Under the pieces are notes generated by a model, which was not told the DNA's origin, made no database searches, and was given only the letters and a program-made list of their open reading frames with translations. Of a stretch of DNA of 49,559 nucleotides, positions 26,778-35,454 are shown piece after piece. This stretch comes from Campylobacterota bacterium. Its GTDB lineage: Bacteria; Campylobacterota; Campylobacteria; Campylobacterales; Sulfurovaceae. Position numbers and translations under genes: made by a program. The first letter of the stretch is position 1. The number at the start of each line of letters is the position of its first letter. The stretch lies in assembly GCA_003252535.1 (NCBI GenBank), contig QKDN01000014.1, forward strand, positions 1 to 49,559, read 5' to 3'.

Positions 26778-27520
26778 GCAGTCCCGGACAAGCGTCGATG
26801 CAGGGAGCATACCATACCGTTATCACTGCCGTGGAGCATCTGAGCCCCGTGCAGACAGGGAGAATGGCAGAGCTCTATCTCTCCTATTATAACGCTGCCG
26901 ATGAGAGGATGTTCCTCTCCGACCTGCGCAATAAGACAAAAGCGTTGCTCCTCTACCATGTGGATACGCTTGTAGGGTTTACGACCTTCGAGGTGTACGA
27001 GAGGGTCTGGAGGGATGAGAGGATAGCCGTCGTCTACTCGGGCGATACGATAGTGGAGCAGGCACACTGGGGACAGCAGGCGCTGGCACACGGATGGATC
27101 GGGTATATCGCCGGGCTCAGGAAAGAAAAGGGCGCTATGCCCATCTACTGGTTCCTGATCGTCAAGGGGCATCGCACCTTCAAGTACCTCCCGGCGTTCA
27201 CCCATCTCTTCTATCCCCACTGGTCGGGAGCGTGCGACCACCTCAAACCGCTCCTCGATACCCTTGCCGAAGAGAAGTTCGGCAGTGACTACGACAAGGA
27301 GCGCGGGATCATCTCCTTCCCCAGATCGAAAGGGCACCTCAAAGAGGCGTACGCCTATCCGCGGGAGAACGAACTCTCCAATGCTTCGGTACAATTCTTC
27401 CTCGAAAAAAATCCCGGCTATCTCGTGGGCGATGAACTGGCCTGCCTCTGCTCCTTCGACGATGCCAACCTCCGTCCCCTGACAAAGAGGATACTTTATG
27501 CCAATATGGAGAAGAGCTGA
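26774..27520 (+). CDS. GNAT-like protein of the cluster
   Basis: 248 residues from GTG 26774, which overlaps the previous stop (GTGA); ATG 26798 is an alternative. It reads like an atypical acyltransferase of the GNAT fold: KALLLYHVDTLVGFTTFEVY (strand pair), AVVYSGDTIVEQAHWGQQAL, PIYWFLIVKGHRTFKYLPAF and HLFYPHWSG. I recall similar proteins beside GH3-type genes, but cannot name a function. No signal peptide. One base separates it from the GH3 gene, so the two are probably co-translated and may act on the same acyl compound. Confidence 0.6.
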   Translation: MSSPGQASMQGAYHTVITAVEHLSPVQTGRMAELYLSYYNAADERMFLSDLRNKTKALLLYHVDTLVGFTTFEVYERVWRDERIAVVYSGDTIVEQAHWGQQALAHGWIGYIAGLRKEKGAMPIYWFLIVKGHRTFKYLPAFTHLFYPHWSGACDHLKPLLDTLAEEKFGSDYDKERGIISFPRSKGHLKEAYAYPRENELSNASVQFFLEKNPGYLVGDELACLCSFDDANLRPLTKRILYANMEKS

Positions 27521-27521
27521 T

Positions 27522-29000
27522 ATGCAGAGCGTACGGGTGGTACAGGAGAGATGGCTGATGGAGTGTCTCGGGCGCAATGCCGGCTGTGAATACGGAAGAA
27601 CCTACGGTTTCGAGCACATCGCAAATGCGGCTGACTACCGGAGAGCCGTTCCCCTTGTCAACTATGAGGATATTTCTCCTCTCATCGAGCAGATAGCAGG
27701 CGGTAGTAACGATATTCTTTGTATGGGAGAACCCGTCGCATTCGAGGTGACCGGAGGCAGTACCGGCGGCGGGAAACTGATCCCCTATACCCCTGAGAGC
27801 TTCGCCGATTTTCAGAAAGCACTGCTGCCGTGGTTCACACACACGCTGCATCATTACGGGATAGGAAGCGGCAGCTCGTACTGGTCGATCAGCCCCGCCA
27901 TGCGTACGGTCGATACGACACCCAGGGGGATCGATATAGGGGTGAGCGACGCGGCATACCTCGGCGAAGCGGCTCTCGGGAGTGTCGCCGAGGGGATGGC
28001 AGTACCTCTGTGGGTCGTCGAGCTGCATGAGCTTGACGAGTGGCAGATCGCGACACTCTACCACCTGATCCGTGCGGACGATCTGGAGCTGCTGTCGGTA
28101 TGGAGCCCCACCTTCCTGCTGATGCTGCTCGATGCATTGGAAGAACAGAGCGGAGCATTGCGGGGACTGTTGTCGGACGGGGGAACGGTCGGCGGTCACT
28201 CACTGGCAGCCGATCCCGAAGCGCTCACCCGGCTTCAGAAGTATTTGAAAAATACCGATACCGCACAGCTGTGGCCGAACCTCAAGCTGATCAGCTGCTG
28301 GGAGGATGCCATGTCACGCCCCTATGCGAAGCGGCTCAAAGAGAGGTTCAGAGGCGTCCCTCTCCAGCCCAAGGGTCTGATCAGCACCGAAGGGGTCGTG
28401 ACAGTGCCCGATATCGACGGCATACCGCTTTTGAGTATTGAAAGCGGCTTCTATGAGTTCATCGACAGTACGGGAACTCTCTTTCTCGCCGATGAACTGC
28501 AACCCAACGAAATATACGAGGTCGTCATGACGACAAACGGCGGCCTCTACCGGTACCGCTGCGGCGATACTGTCCGGTATGAAGGATCACGGGACGGTGT
28601 GCCGATCCTCCGCTTCATGGGGAGAAGCGGCAATACCTCGGATATGGTCGGGGAGAAGCTGACCGAAGCCTTTGTGCTGCAGGCGCTGCGGGGCATGGCG
28701 GGCTCTGCCATGCTCGTCGCACAGCCGGGTGAGAGACCGAACTACCTGCTGCTCGGAGAGTCGGAGAGTATCGGGAGTATGCTCGAAGAGGTCGAACAGG
28801 AACTGATGCGAAATCCCCAATACGCCTATGCCCGGAAGATGGGGCAACTGGAGAAAGTGGAAACTATTATCGTCCCCGGGCTTATGAGACTCTATATCGG
28901 GTATAAGAATGAAACAGGCAACCGCGTCGGGGATATCAAGGTTCCTGCGCTCTCGACGGACGGCGAGTGGCTGAAGCGGATCAAAAGGGAGACGCCATGA
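27522..29000 (+). CDS. GH3-family acyl-adenylate/acid-amido synthetase
   Basis: 492 residues; ATG 27522 one base after the preceding stop. ANL-type adenylating fold of the GH3 class: motif I FEVTGGSTGGGKLIPYT (~residues 76-92, ATP loop), motif II around KGLISTEGVVTVP (~287), and motif III LYRYRCGDTVRYE (~347), the Y-R-x-G-D of GH3. Plant GH3 enzymes join amino acids to auxin or jasmonate through acyl-AMP; bacterial members are poorly studied. In this operon it probably activates a carboxylic or fatty acid and passes it to an amine. Stop overlaps the next ATG (ATGA). Confidence 0.88.
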   Translation: MQSVRVVQERWLMECLGRNAGCEYGRTYGFEHIANAADYRRAVPLVNYEDISPLIEQIAGGSNDILCMGEPVAFEVTGGSTGGGKLIPYTPESFADFQKALLPWFTHTLHHYGIGSGSSYWSISPAMRTVDTTPRGIDIGVSDAAYLGEAALGSVAEGMAVPLWVVELHELDEWQIATLYHLIRADDLELLSVWSPTFLLMLLDALEEQSGALRGLLSDGGTVGGHSLAADPEALTRLQKYLKNTDTAQLWPNLKLISCWEDAMSRPYAKRLKERFRGVPLQPKGLISTEGVVTVPDIDGIPLLSIESGFYEFIDSTGTLFLADELQPNEIYEVVMTTNGGLYRYRCGDTVRYEGSRDGVPILRFMGRSGNTSDMVGEKLTEAFVLQALRGMAGSAMLVAQPGERPNYLLLGESESIGSMLEEVEQELMRNPQYAYARKMGQLEKVETIIVPGLMRLYIGYKNETGNRVGDIKVPALSTDGEWLKRIKRETP

Positions 29001-30364
29001 AGATAGTACTGATCTCACCCAAAGGGCCGCTCTACCGCTACAAAGGGGGGATATTCAAAAAGTCCCTGCGCTATCAGCCCCTGACCCTCACCACCCTCGC
29101 TGCCCTTATCCCGGGGGATATCGAACACGAGATCGTCCTCATAGATGAGAGCATCCAGAGCGTAGGCGACGATCTCGATGCCGATATCATTGGCATGACT
29201 GTGATCAGCGGCACGGCGAGACGGAGCTATGAGCTGGCTGATCGTTTCAGGTCGCAGGGAAAATATGTCATCCTCGGCGGCCCCCATATCACCCTCGTCC
29301 CGGAGGAGGCACAGGAGCATGCCGACACCATCTTCGTGGGGTATGCCGAGGAGACCTGGCCGCAGTTCCTGTACGATTTCCGGGATGGGAGGGCGAAGCG
29401 GCGGTATGATCAGGGGGCTGGATTTACTTTGCAGGGGGATGCCCCGTTCGCGAAACGCGAGCTCTTCCCCGCGAGCGCCTTCCTGACCCAGGCGGTCTTC
29501 GAGGCGACCCGTTCGTGCGTCCACAAGTGCGATTTCTGCGTAGCCCCGAGCGCATGGGGGAGCAGGCAGTACCAGCACCCCGTCGACTGGGTCATCGAGG
29601 ATATCCGAAGGGTCGGTCAGAAGAAGATCATCTTCGTCGATCTGAACCTCGTCTCCGACAAACAATACGCCATAGAGCTCTTCACCCGGCTGATACCGCT
29701 CCGTGTCCAGTGGTTCGGCCTCTCGACGGTACTGATCGCCCATGACGAGGAGCTGATGGAGCTGATGGCAAAGAGCGGCTGCAAGGGTCTGCTGCTGGGG
29801 CTCGAGAGCATCTCGAACACCAATCTCAAAACGACCCACAAGCAGTTCAACAGCTCCGTCGACTACGCCGCGCTCATAGCGAAACTCCACAGGCTCGGTA
29901 TCTCGATACAGGGGTGCTTCGTCTTCGGGCTGGACGAGGATACGACCGATGTCTTCGACGAGACGGTCGATTTCGTACTGAGCACAGGGATCGACCTCCC
30001 GCGCTTCGCCATCGTCACCCCGTTCCCTGGGACTCCCCTCTACCGCAACCTCGATTCGGAGGGCCGTATCCTGACGAAGGACTGGGAGCTCTACGACGGG
30101 CAGCATGTGGTCTTCGAGCCCAGACAGATGAGCGTCGGGGAACTTTTGAACGGGCATGAACATGCTTGGAAAAAAGCCTACTCCTACAGCGGGATAGCAA
30201 AACGACTATGGCAGGCGAAGAACTTCCAGCCGCTGGCGATCACGACCAACCTCGGCTACCGCTTCTATGCCAATCACCTCGACAGGTTCTACAACTGCGA
30301 CTGGCAGGTCGAGAGCCACCTCCCCAATCCCTGGGCAAGCGCCGATATCAAGGGCGGCAACTGA
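28997..30364 (+). CDS. B12-binding-type radical SAM enzyme 1
   Basis: 455 residues; ATG 28997 overlaps the GH3 stop. Residues 1-150 are a cobalamin-binding-type Rossmann domain (IVLIDESIQS, DADIIGMTVISGTARRSYEL, YVILGGPHITLVPEEA) without a clear DxHxxG. The radical SAM cluster is C174-x3-C178-x2-C181 (CVHKCDFC), followed by IIFVDLNLVSD, GCKGLLLGLESIS and FVFGLDEDT. The C-terminal part (FEPRQMSVGELLNG) is the extension seen in hopanoid- and chlorophyll-type enzymes of this class. Of the four in the operon it is the most divergent. Methyl transfer or ring/C-C chemistry on an unactivated carbon is possible; substrate unknown. Confidence 0.88.
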   Translation: MKIVLISPKGPLYRYKGGIFKKSLRYQPLTLTTLAALIPGDIEHEIVLIDESIQSVGDDLDADIIGMTVISGTARRSYELADRFRSQGKYVILGGPHITLVPEEAQEHADTIFVGYAEETWPQFLYDFRDGRAKRRYDQGAGFTLQGDAPFAKRELFPASAFLTQAVFEATRSCVHKCDFCVAPSAWGSRQYQHPVDWVIEDIRRVGQKKIIFVDLNLVSDKQYAIELFTRLIPLRVQWFGLSTVLIAHDEELMELMAKSGCKGLLLGLESISNTNLKTTHKQFNSSVDYAALIAKLHRLGISIQGCFVFGLDEDTTDVFDETVDFVLSTGIDLPRFAIVTPFPGTPLYRNLDSEGRILTKDWELYDGQHVVFEPRQMSVGELLNGHEHAWKKAYSYSGIAKRLWQAKNFQPLAITTNLGYRFYANHLDRFYNCDWQVESHLPNPWASADIKGGN

Positions 30365-31725
30365 TGCATCTGACGATCATCCACCCCGCTATCGGCCATA
30401 TCAGGGGAGAACGCTATATCCGTTCATGGCAGATGGAGCCCCTCCCCGCCGCCGCGATAGCGGGACTCACCCCGGATGATGTCACCATCTCGTTCTATGA
30501 CGACCGTATGGAGAAGATCCCCTTTGACACGCCCACCGACGCCGTGGCGATATCGGTGGAGACCTACACCGCCAGGCGCGCCTACCAGATAGCGAGCGAG
30601 TACCGCAGACGGGGCGTCCCCGTTATCATGGGAGGATTCCATGCGACCCTGATGAGCGAAGAGGTCGAGGAGTATGCCGAGGCTGTCGTGGTCGGCGAAG
30701 CCGAAACCCTCTGGCACGAGGTGATAGATGACCTGAGAAAAGGAACATTGAAACGGCGCTATCAGAGCGTAGAGCGTCCACCCCTCGATGCCATCCGTAT
30801 CGACCGCTCCATCTTTCATGGGAAACGCTACCTCCCCATCGGTTTGGTCGAGACCGGGAGGGGCTGCAGGTTCTCGTGCAATTTCTGCGCGATACAGGCG
30901 TTCTTCGAGAACACCCACCGCAACCGCCCCGTTGCGGACATTGTCAACGAAATCGAGTCGCTGAAAAAGGAGAAGAACATCTTCTTCTTCGTCGATGACA
31001 ACTTCATCGGCAATATCAAAAGAGCCAAAGAGCTCTTGCTTGCCCTGATCCCCCTCAGGATACGATGGATCACACAGATGAGCATTGATGGCGCCTACGA
31101 CGAAGAGCTGCTGGAGCTGCTGGAGAGGAGCGGGTGTAAGGGGGTGCTGATCGGCTTCGAGAGCCTCGATGAGAAGAACCTCAAGCTGATGAACAAGAGC
31201 TTCAATACCATGCACGGCGGTTACCAAAATGCCCTCGACAACCTCAGACGGTACAATATCCGCATCTATGCCACCTTCGTCTTCGGGTATGACCACGATA
31301 CCGAAGCCTCGTTCGATGCGGCGGTGGCGTTCGCGAAGGAACAGCGCTTCTATATCGCCGCGTTCAACCACCTCACCCCCTTCCCCGGCACACCGCTCTA
31401 CAAACAGCTTCAGGATGAAGGGCGTCTGCGGTTCGAACGGTGGTGGCTTGATGAGAACTACAGATACAACGACCTCCCGTTCACCCCGAGGCAGCTGGAG
31501 CCAGAAGAGGTCACGAGGCTCTGCGTCGAGTCGCGCAGGAAGTTCTACAGCCTCGGCAGCATACTTTCAAGGGTTCTCTCACCTGCCAACTACAGCGACG
31601 GCTTTATGCTCAGGAACTACTTCCCGATCAACTGGATGCACCGCCGCGATGTCAGTAGCCGCAACGGCTACCCCCTCGGCGACGAGACATGGCAGGGAAC
31701 GCTGCTGAAGGTGAAGCGATCATGA
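30364..31725 (+). CDS. B12-binding-type radical SAM enzyme 2
   Basis: 453 residues; ATG 30364 shares the last base of the previous stop (TGATG). N-terminal Rossmann-like domain with VAISVETYTARRAYQIASEY and VPVIMGGFHATLM; radical SAM motif C168-x3-C172-x2-C175 (CRFSCNFC); then IFFFVDDNFIGN, GCKGVLIGFESLDEKN, TFVFGYDHDT and NHLTPFPGTP, ending in a WWLDENYRYNDLPF block. Closely related to enzymes 3 and 4, so probably a product of duplication within the cluster. Confidence 0.88.
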   Translation: MHLTIIHPAIGHIRGERYIRSWQMEPLPAAAIAGLTPDDVTISFYDDRMEKIPFDTPTDAVAISVETYTARRAYQIASEYRRRGVPVIMGGFHATLMSEEVEEYAEAVVVGEAETLWHEVIDDLRKGTLKRRYQSVERPPLDAIRIDRSIFHGKRYLPIGLVETGRGCRFSCNFCAIQAFFENTHRNRPVADIVNEIESLKKEKNIFFFVDDNFIGNIKRAKELLLALIPLRIRWITQMSIDGAYDEELLELLERSGCKGVLIGFESLDEKNLKLMNKSFNTMHGGYQNALDNLRRYNIRIYATFVFGYDHDTEASFDAAVAFAKEQRFYIAAFNHLTPFPGTPLYKQLQDEGRLRFERWWLDENYRYNDLPFTPRQLEPEEVTRLCVESRRKFYSLGSILSRVLSPANYSDGFMLRNYFPINWMHRRDVSSRNGYPLGDETWQGTLLKVKRS

Positions 31726-32807
31726 GAGGGGTGCGTTTCGCCACACCGGAGGATGAGGGACAGCTCAGAGCGCTCCTCAGGGAGAACCCGATGGACTCCT
31801 GGGTATCGATCACCCTCGAGCGCGAACCCTCCTACTTCAGGGGCGCCTCACTGATGGGTGCGAGCCGCACTTTCCTCTCGGAGGAGGATGGAGAGACCGT
31901 AGGGATGTTCTCCTGCTCCCGGCTCCCGGTGCATATCAACGGGGAGAAAGCTGCCGTGGGGTATCTCGGCGGGCTGCGGGTCGGCAGCAGGTTCAGACAC
32001 AGGATACGCTATATCAGGGAGGGATTTCGTGCGCTCGGTACGATGATGCCGAAAGATGATGCCGTACCGTTCTATATCACCAGCATCGCGACGGAGAACA
32101 CCCATGCCCGAAAGCTCCTCGAAGCCAACCTCGAAGGGATGCCGACCTATACCCCTGCGGGGCAGCTGACCACATTGATCTTTTCGACCGCAAAAGGGAA
32201 GAAGAGTGGAATCCTGCAACAGGCAACACCTGAAGATATTCCACTTATAGCCGACTTTTACAACAGGCACGCCGCCGCCTGGCAGTTCTCAGCCCACCTC
32301 GACAGTTCGTGGCTCGAGGGTCTCGATGGTACACTCGGGCTTAGAATAGATGACTTCTGGCTGATGCGGGATAAGGACGGTGGAATAAAAGGGTGTCTGG
32401 CACTCTGGGATCAGCGAGGGTTCAAGCAGAGCGTCGTGCGCGGCTACCGGGCTCCGCTGGGGCAGCTGCGCACAATCTACAATCTCTATGCACTCCTGAC
32501 AGACAGGGTCACCCTCCCCGCACCCGGCGAGAGACTGGAGCATCTCTATATCGCATTCTTCGCCTGTGAGAATAGTGGGGATGCACTGACGATGATCCGG
32601 AAGGCTGCCTCTCTGGCGCAGGGTGTCAAAGGGGCAAACAGCTGTGTTATGGGGCTCTCTTCACGTCACACCTTACTGCCGCTGCTGAAAAAAGAGCTGC
32701 GCCCCTCCCTCTACCTGACCGAGATCGAAACGGTGGTACTCGACGGAGAGGAGAACGGGATGTCGCTCGACGGCCGTCCCGTACAGCCAGAGGCGGCGCT
32801 GCTATGA
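31722..32807 (+). CDS. Double-GNAT-like acyltransferase
   Basis: 361 residues; ATG 31722 overlaps the previous stop (ATGA). Residues 1-150 look like one GNAT domain (VRFATPEDEGQLRALL, MFSCSRLPVHINGEKAAVGY, LGGLRVGSRFRHR with an acyl-CoA-loop-like R-x-x-x-R); residues ~165-330 like a second, more divergent one (QATPEDIPLIADFYNRH, LYIAFFACENSGDALTMIRK). GNAT proteins transfer acyl groups from CoA, or with tandem domains act as acyltransferases on amines. It separates enzymes 2 and 3 and is probably needed for the same pathway. Function otherwise unknown. Confidence 0.7.
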   Translation: MRGVRFATPEDEGQLRALLRENPMDSWVSITLEREPSYFRGASLMGASRTFLSEEDGETVGMFSCSRLPVHINGEKAAVGYLGGLRVGSRFRHRIRYIREGFRALGTMMPKDDAVPFYITSIATENTHARKLLEANLEGMPTYTPAGQLTTLIFSTAKGKKSGILQQATPEDIPLIADFYNRHAAAWQFSAHLDSSWLEGLDGTLGLRIDDFWLMRDKDGGIKGCLALWDQRGFKQSVVRGYRAPLGQLRTIYNLYALLTDRVTLPAPGERLEHLYIAFFACENSGDALTMIRKAASLAQGVKGANSCVMGLSSRHTLLPLLKKELRPSLYLTEIETVVLDGEENGMSLDGRPVQPEAALL

Positions 32808-34117
32808 AGCTCGAACGCATCACCCTGATCCGTCCCAATATGGGGAACTACCGCTCCAACGACGCCCTTCTCCCACTGGCGATGGCGATACTCGCGGCCC
32901 GCACCCCTGACGATGTCCGGGTCTCGTTCTACGACGACAGGGTGGAGAGCTTGCCTGATGGGGACACCCCCGATCTCGTGGCACTCAGCGTGGAGACCTT
33001 CACCGCCGGGCGAGCCTACGAGATAGCGCAGGGGTACCGCGACCGCGGGGTGACGGTCGTGATGGGCGGCTACCACCCCACGCTGATGGGCGAGGAGGCG
33101 CTCGAATATGCCGACGCGATCATCATCGGCGATGCCGAGGGGAGCTGGGAGAGGCTGCTGGAGGATTTCCGCGCTGACAGGCTGGAGAGACGATACAGCG
33201 GCGGGAACGACAACCCCCTCGACGACTACAGGATGGATCGCAGCATCTTCGCTGGGAAGAAGTATGCCCCCGTGGAGCTGGTTCAGTACAGCCGCGGATG
33301 CCGTTTCACCTGCGAGTTCTGCTCCATCGATGCGTTCTACAGCCACAAGGTGCGGGTGCGCCCGGTGCAGAGCGTGATCGACGAGATCATGACGCTGGAT
33401 CGGAGAAAGCTCCTCTTCTTCGTCGACGACAACCTCTTCAGCTCCAGGAGAGAGCTCGACACCCTGCTGGACGCGCTGTCACCCCTGAAGATGCGATGGT
33501 CGTGCCAGATCAGTATCGATGTGGCGAAGGACGACGCGCTGCTGGAGAGGCTCAGGAGATCGGGGTGCATCTTCGTCCTCATAGGGTTCGAATCGCTGAG
33601 CGAAGCGAATCTCCGGCAGATGGGCAAGAGCTGGAACAAGGTGAGCGGCGAATACCGCGAGATCGTCGAAAAGTTCCACCGTCTCGGCATGGCGGTCTAC
33701 GGCACCTTTGTCTTCGGGTATGATCACGATACGCCTGAGCTGATCGAGCAGAGCATCCGTTTCGCGCAGGAAGCGAAGCTAGAGATCACCAACTTCAACC
33801 CCCTCACCCCGACGCCCGGCTCGGGTCTCTACGACAGATTGCTCGGCGAGGGGCGTATGATCAGCGAACGGTGGTGGCTTGATGGGGAGTTCCGCTACGG
33901 CGACCCGATATTCCGGCCGAAACTGATGGAGCCCGAGGAGTTCGCCCAGAAGTGTTTCGAGGCAAAACAGCGTTTCTACTCATGGCGTTCGATCATCAGC
34001 CGGGTGATCTTCTCCCGGACGAAGTTCGACCTCTTCAGGTTCGCGATGGTGCTGCTCGCCAATATCGTATCGCGCAGGGAGATATACCGCAAGCAGAGCA
34101 GGAGGCTGGGGGAATGA
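32804..34117 (+). CDS. B12-binding-type radical SAM enzyme 3
   Basis: 437 residues; ATG overlaps the previous stop. LSVETFTAGRAYEIAQGY and VTVVMGGYHPTLMGEEA in the N-terminal domain; C166-x3-C170-x2-C173 (CRFTCEFC); LLFFVDDNLFSS, GCIFVLIGFESLSEAN, TFVFGYDHDT, NFNPLTPTPGSG; C-terminal RWWLDGEFRYGDPIFRPKLM. All landmarks coincide with enzyme 2, so same reaction class but presumably a different position or substrate. Cytoplasmic, oxygen-sensitive 4Fe-4S enzyme. Confidence 0.88.
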   Translation: MKLERITLIRPNMGNYRSNDALLPLAMAILAARTPDDVRVSFYDDRVESLPDGDTPDLVALSVETFTAGRAYEIAQGYRDRGVTVVMGGYHPTLMGEEALEYADAIIIGDAEGSWERLLEDFRADRLERRYSGGNDNPLDDYRMDRSIFAGKKYAPVELVQYSRGCRFTCEFCSIDAFYSHKVRVRPVQSVIDEIMTLDRRKLLFFVDDNLFSSRRELDTLLDALSPLKMRWSCQISIDVAKDDALLERLRRSGCIFVLIGFESLSEANLRQMGKSWNKVSGEYREIVEKFHRLGMAVYGTFVFGYDHDTPELIEQSIRFAQEAKLEITNFNPLTPTPGSGLYDRLLGEGRMISERWWLDGEFRYGDPIFRPKLMEPEEFAQKCFEAKQRFYSWRSIISRVIFSRTKFDLFRFAMVLLANIVSRREIYRKQSRRLGE

Positions 34118-35454
34118 ACCTGAAGATAACGCTGATCAAACCGACCATCGGGACGAAGGAACACAGCCTCTATATCGACGAGGGACGGATGGAACCGCTG
34201 ATGCTCGGCGTACTGGCGGGGCTGACCCCCGATGAGCACGAGGTGGTGCTCCATGACGACAGGATGGAGACGATCCCCTACGACGATCCCACCGATCTCG
34301 TGGCTATCACCGTGGAGACCTACACCGCGAGGAGAGCCTACGAGATCGCAGAGGAGTACAGGAGGCGGGGTGTCCCCGTCATCATGGGCGGGATGCATGT
34401 GATGCTCGTACCCGACGAGACAGCGCAACATGCCGACAGCATCCTGATCGGTGACGCCGAGACGGTGTGGTGCCAGGTACTCGATGACATCACACACAAC
34501 AAACTCCAAAAGGTCTACAGGGCTCCCGCAGGGATCGCCCAGGGGGGCGGGGTGCGGCCGAGGAGGGAGATATACCGGGGCAAGGACTACCTCCCCGTCA
34601 CGCTGATGCAGTTTTCTCGCGGATGCCGCTTCGACTGCCACTTCTGCGCGGTGAGCAGGTACTTCGACAAAAAGCACTATATCAGGCGGATCGACGAGGT
34701 GCTGGAGGAGATAGAGTCGCAGGAGAGGAAGTTCATCTTCTTCGTCGATGACAATATCGCTTCGCACCGCCAAGCGTTCAAGGAGCTCTGCCGGGAGCTC
34801 GCCCCCATGAAGATCAACTGGGTAAGCCAGGCGAGCCTCGATGTGACCCATGACCTCGAAGCAATGGAACTGATGGCAAAGAGCGGCTGCATCGGCAATG
34901 TGATGGGGTTCGAGTCGATCTCCCCAGAAAGCCTCAGAGATGCCAAAAAGGTCTCCAACCTCGCCTCGTTCTCCGACTACAGCTACGAGATCGGCGTGCT
35001 CCGCGACCATGCGATGCAGACCTGGGCGGCGTTTACCCTAGGGTACGACCACGATACCTACGATTCGATCATGGCGACGATGGAGTTCGCGCGGAAGAAC
35101 CGTTTCACCTTCGCCGCGTTCAATATCCTCACCCCATACCCCAATACGCCGTTCTATGAGAGTCTCGCGGAGCAGCAGAGGCTCCTCTATGAGGGCAGGT
35201 GGTGGCTCCACCCCGAGTACAGGTTCAACCACACGGCATTCGTCCCGCGCAATATGACCCCTGATGAACTGACTACAGTATGCCACGAAGCCCGCACACA
35301 GTTCAACTCCATCCCCTCGCTCCTCTACCGCTTTTCCGATCTCAAGACCAACCTGCGATCGGTCTGGAGGGCAAAGGCCTACCTCCGCTACGCGCTGCTC
35401 TTCCGCAAGGAGGTACACAAAAAACACTCTATGAGGTTCGGTTTGAAATGGTAA
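34114..35454 (+). CDS. B12-binding-type radical SAM enzyme 4
   Basis: 446 residues; ATG 34114 overlaps the previous stop (ATGA). VAITVETYTARRAYEIAEEY and VPVIMGGMHVMLVPDETAQH; C171-x3-C175-x2-C178 (CRFDCHFC); KFIFFVDDNIASHR, GCIGNVMGFESISPES, AAFTLGYDHDT, FNILTPYPNTPF; C-terminal RWWLHPEYRFNHTAFVPRNM. Paralogue of enzymes 2 and 3. Its N-terminal block is nearer to enzyme 2 (TYTARRAY) than to 3. The 3' end overlaps the membrane-protein gene by 7 bases. Confidence 0.88.
   Translation: MNLKITLIKPTIGTKEHSLYIDEGRMEPLMLGVLAGLTPDEHEVVLHDDRMETIPYDDPTDLVAITVETYTARRAYEIAEEYRRRGVPVIMGGMHVMLVPDETAQHADSILIGDAETVWCQVLDDITHNKLQKVYRAPAGIAQGGGVRPRREIYRGKDYLPVTLMQFSRGCRFDCHFCAVSRYFDKKHYIRRIDEVLEEIESQERKFIFFVDDNIASHRQAFKELCRELAPMKINWVSQASLDVTHDLEAMELMAKSGCIGNVMGFESISPESLRDAKKVSNLASFSDYSYEIGVLRDHAMQTWAAFTLGYDHDTYDSIMATMEFARKNRFTFAAFNILTPYPNTPFYESLAEQQRLLYEGRWWLHPEYRFNHTAFVPRNMTPDELTTVCHEARTQFNSIPSLLYRFSDLKTNLRSVWRAKAYLRYALLFRKEVHKKHSMRFGLKW

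Noticed and set aside
28997-35454. RiPP (radical SAM-modified peptide) cluster
   Set aside because: No precursor peptide, RRE or SPASM-type cysteine-rich C-terminus was seen; the radical SAM proteins have N-terminal Rossmann domains and the neighbours are lipid and acyl enzymes.
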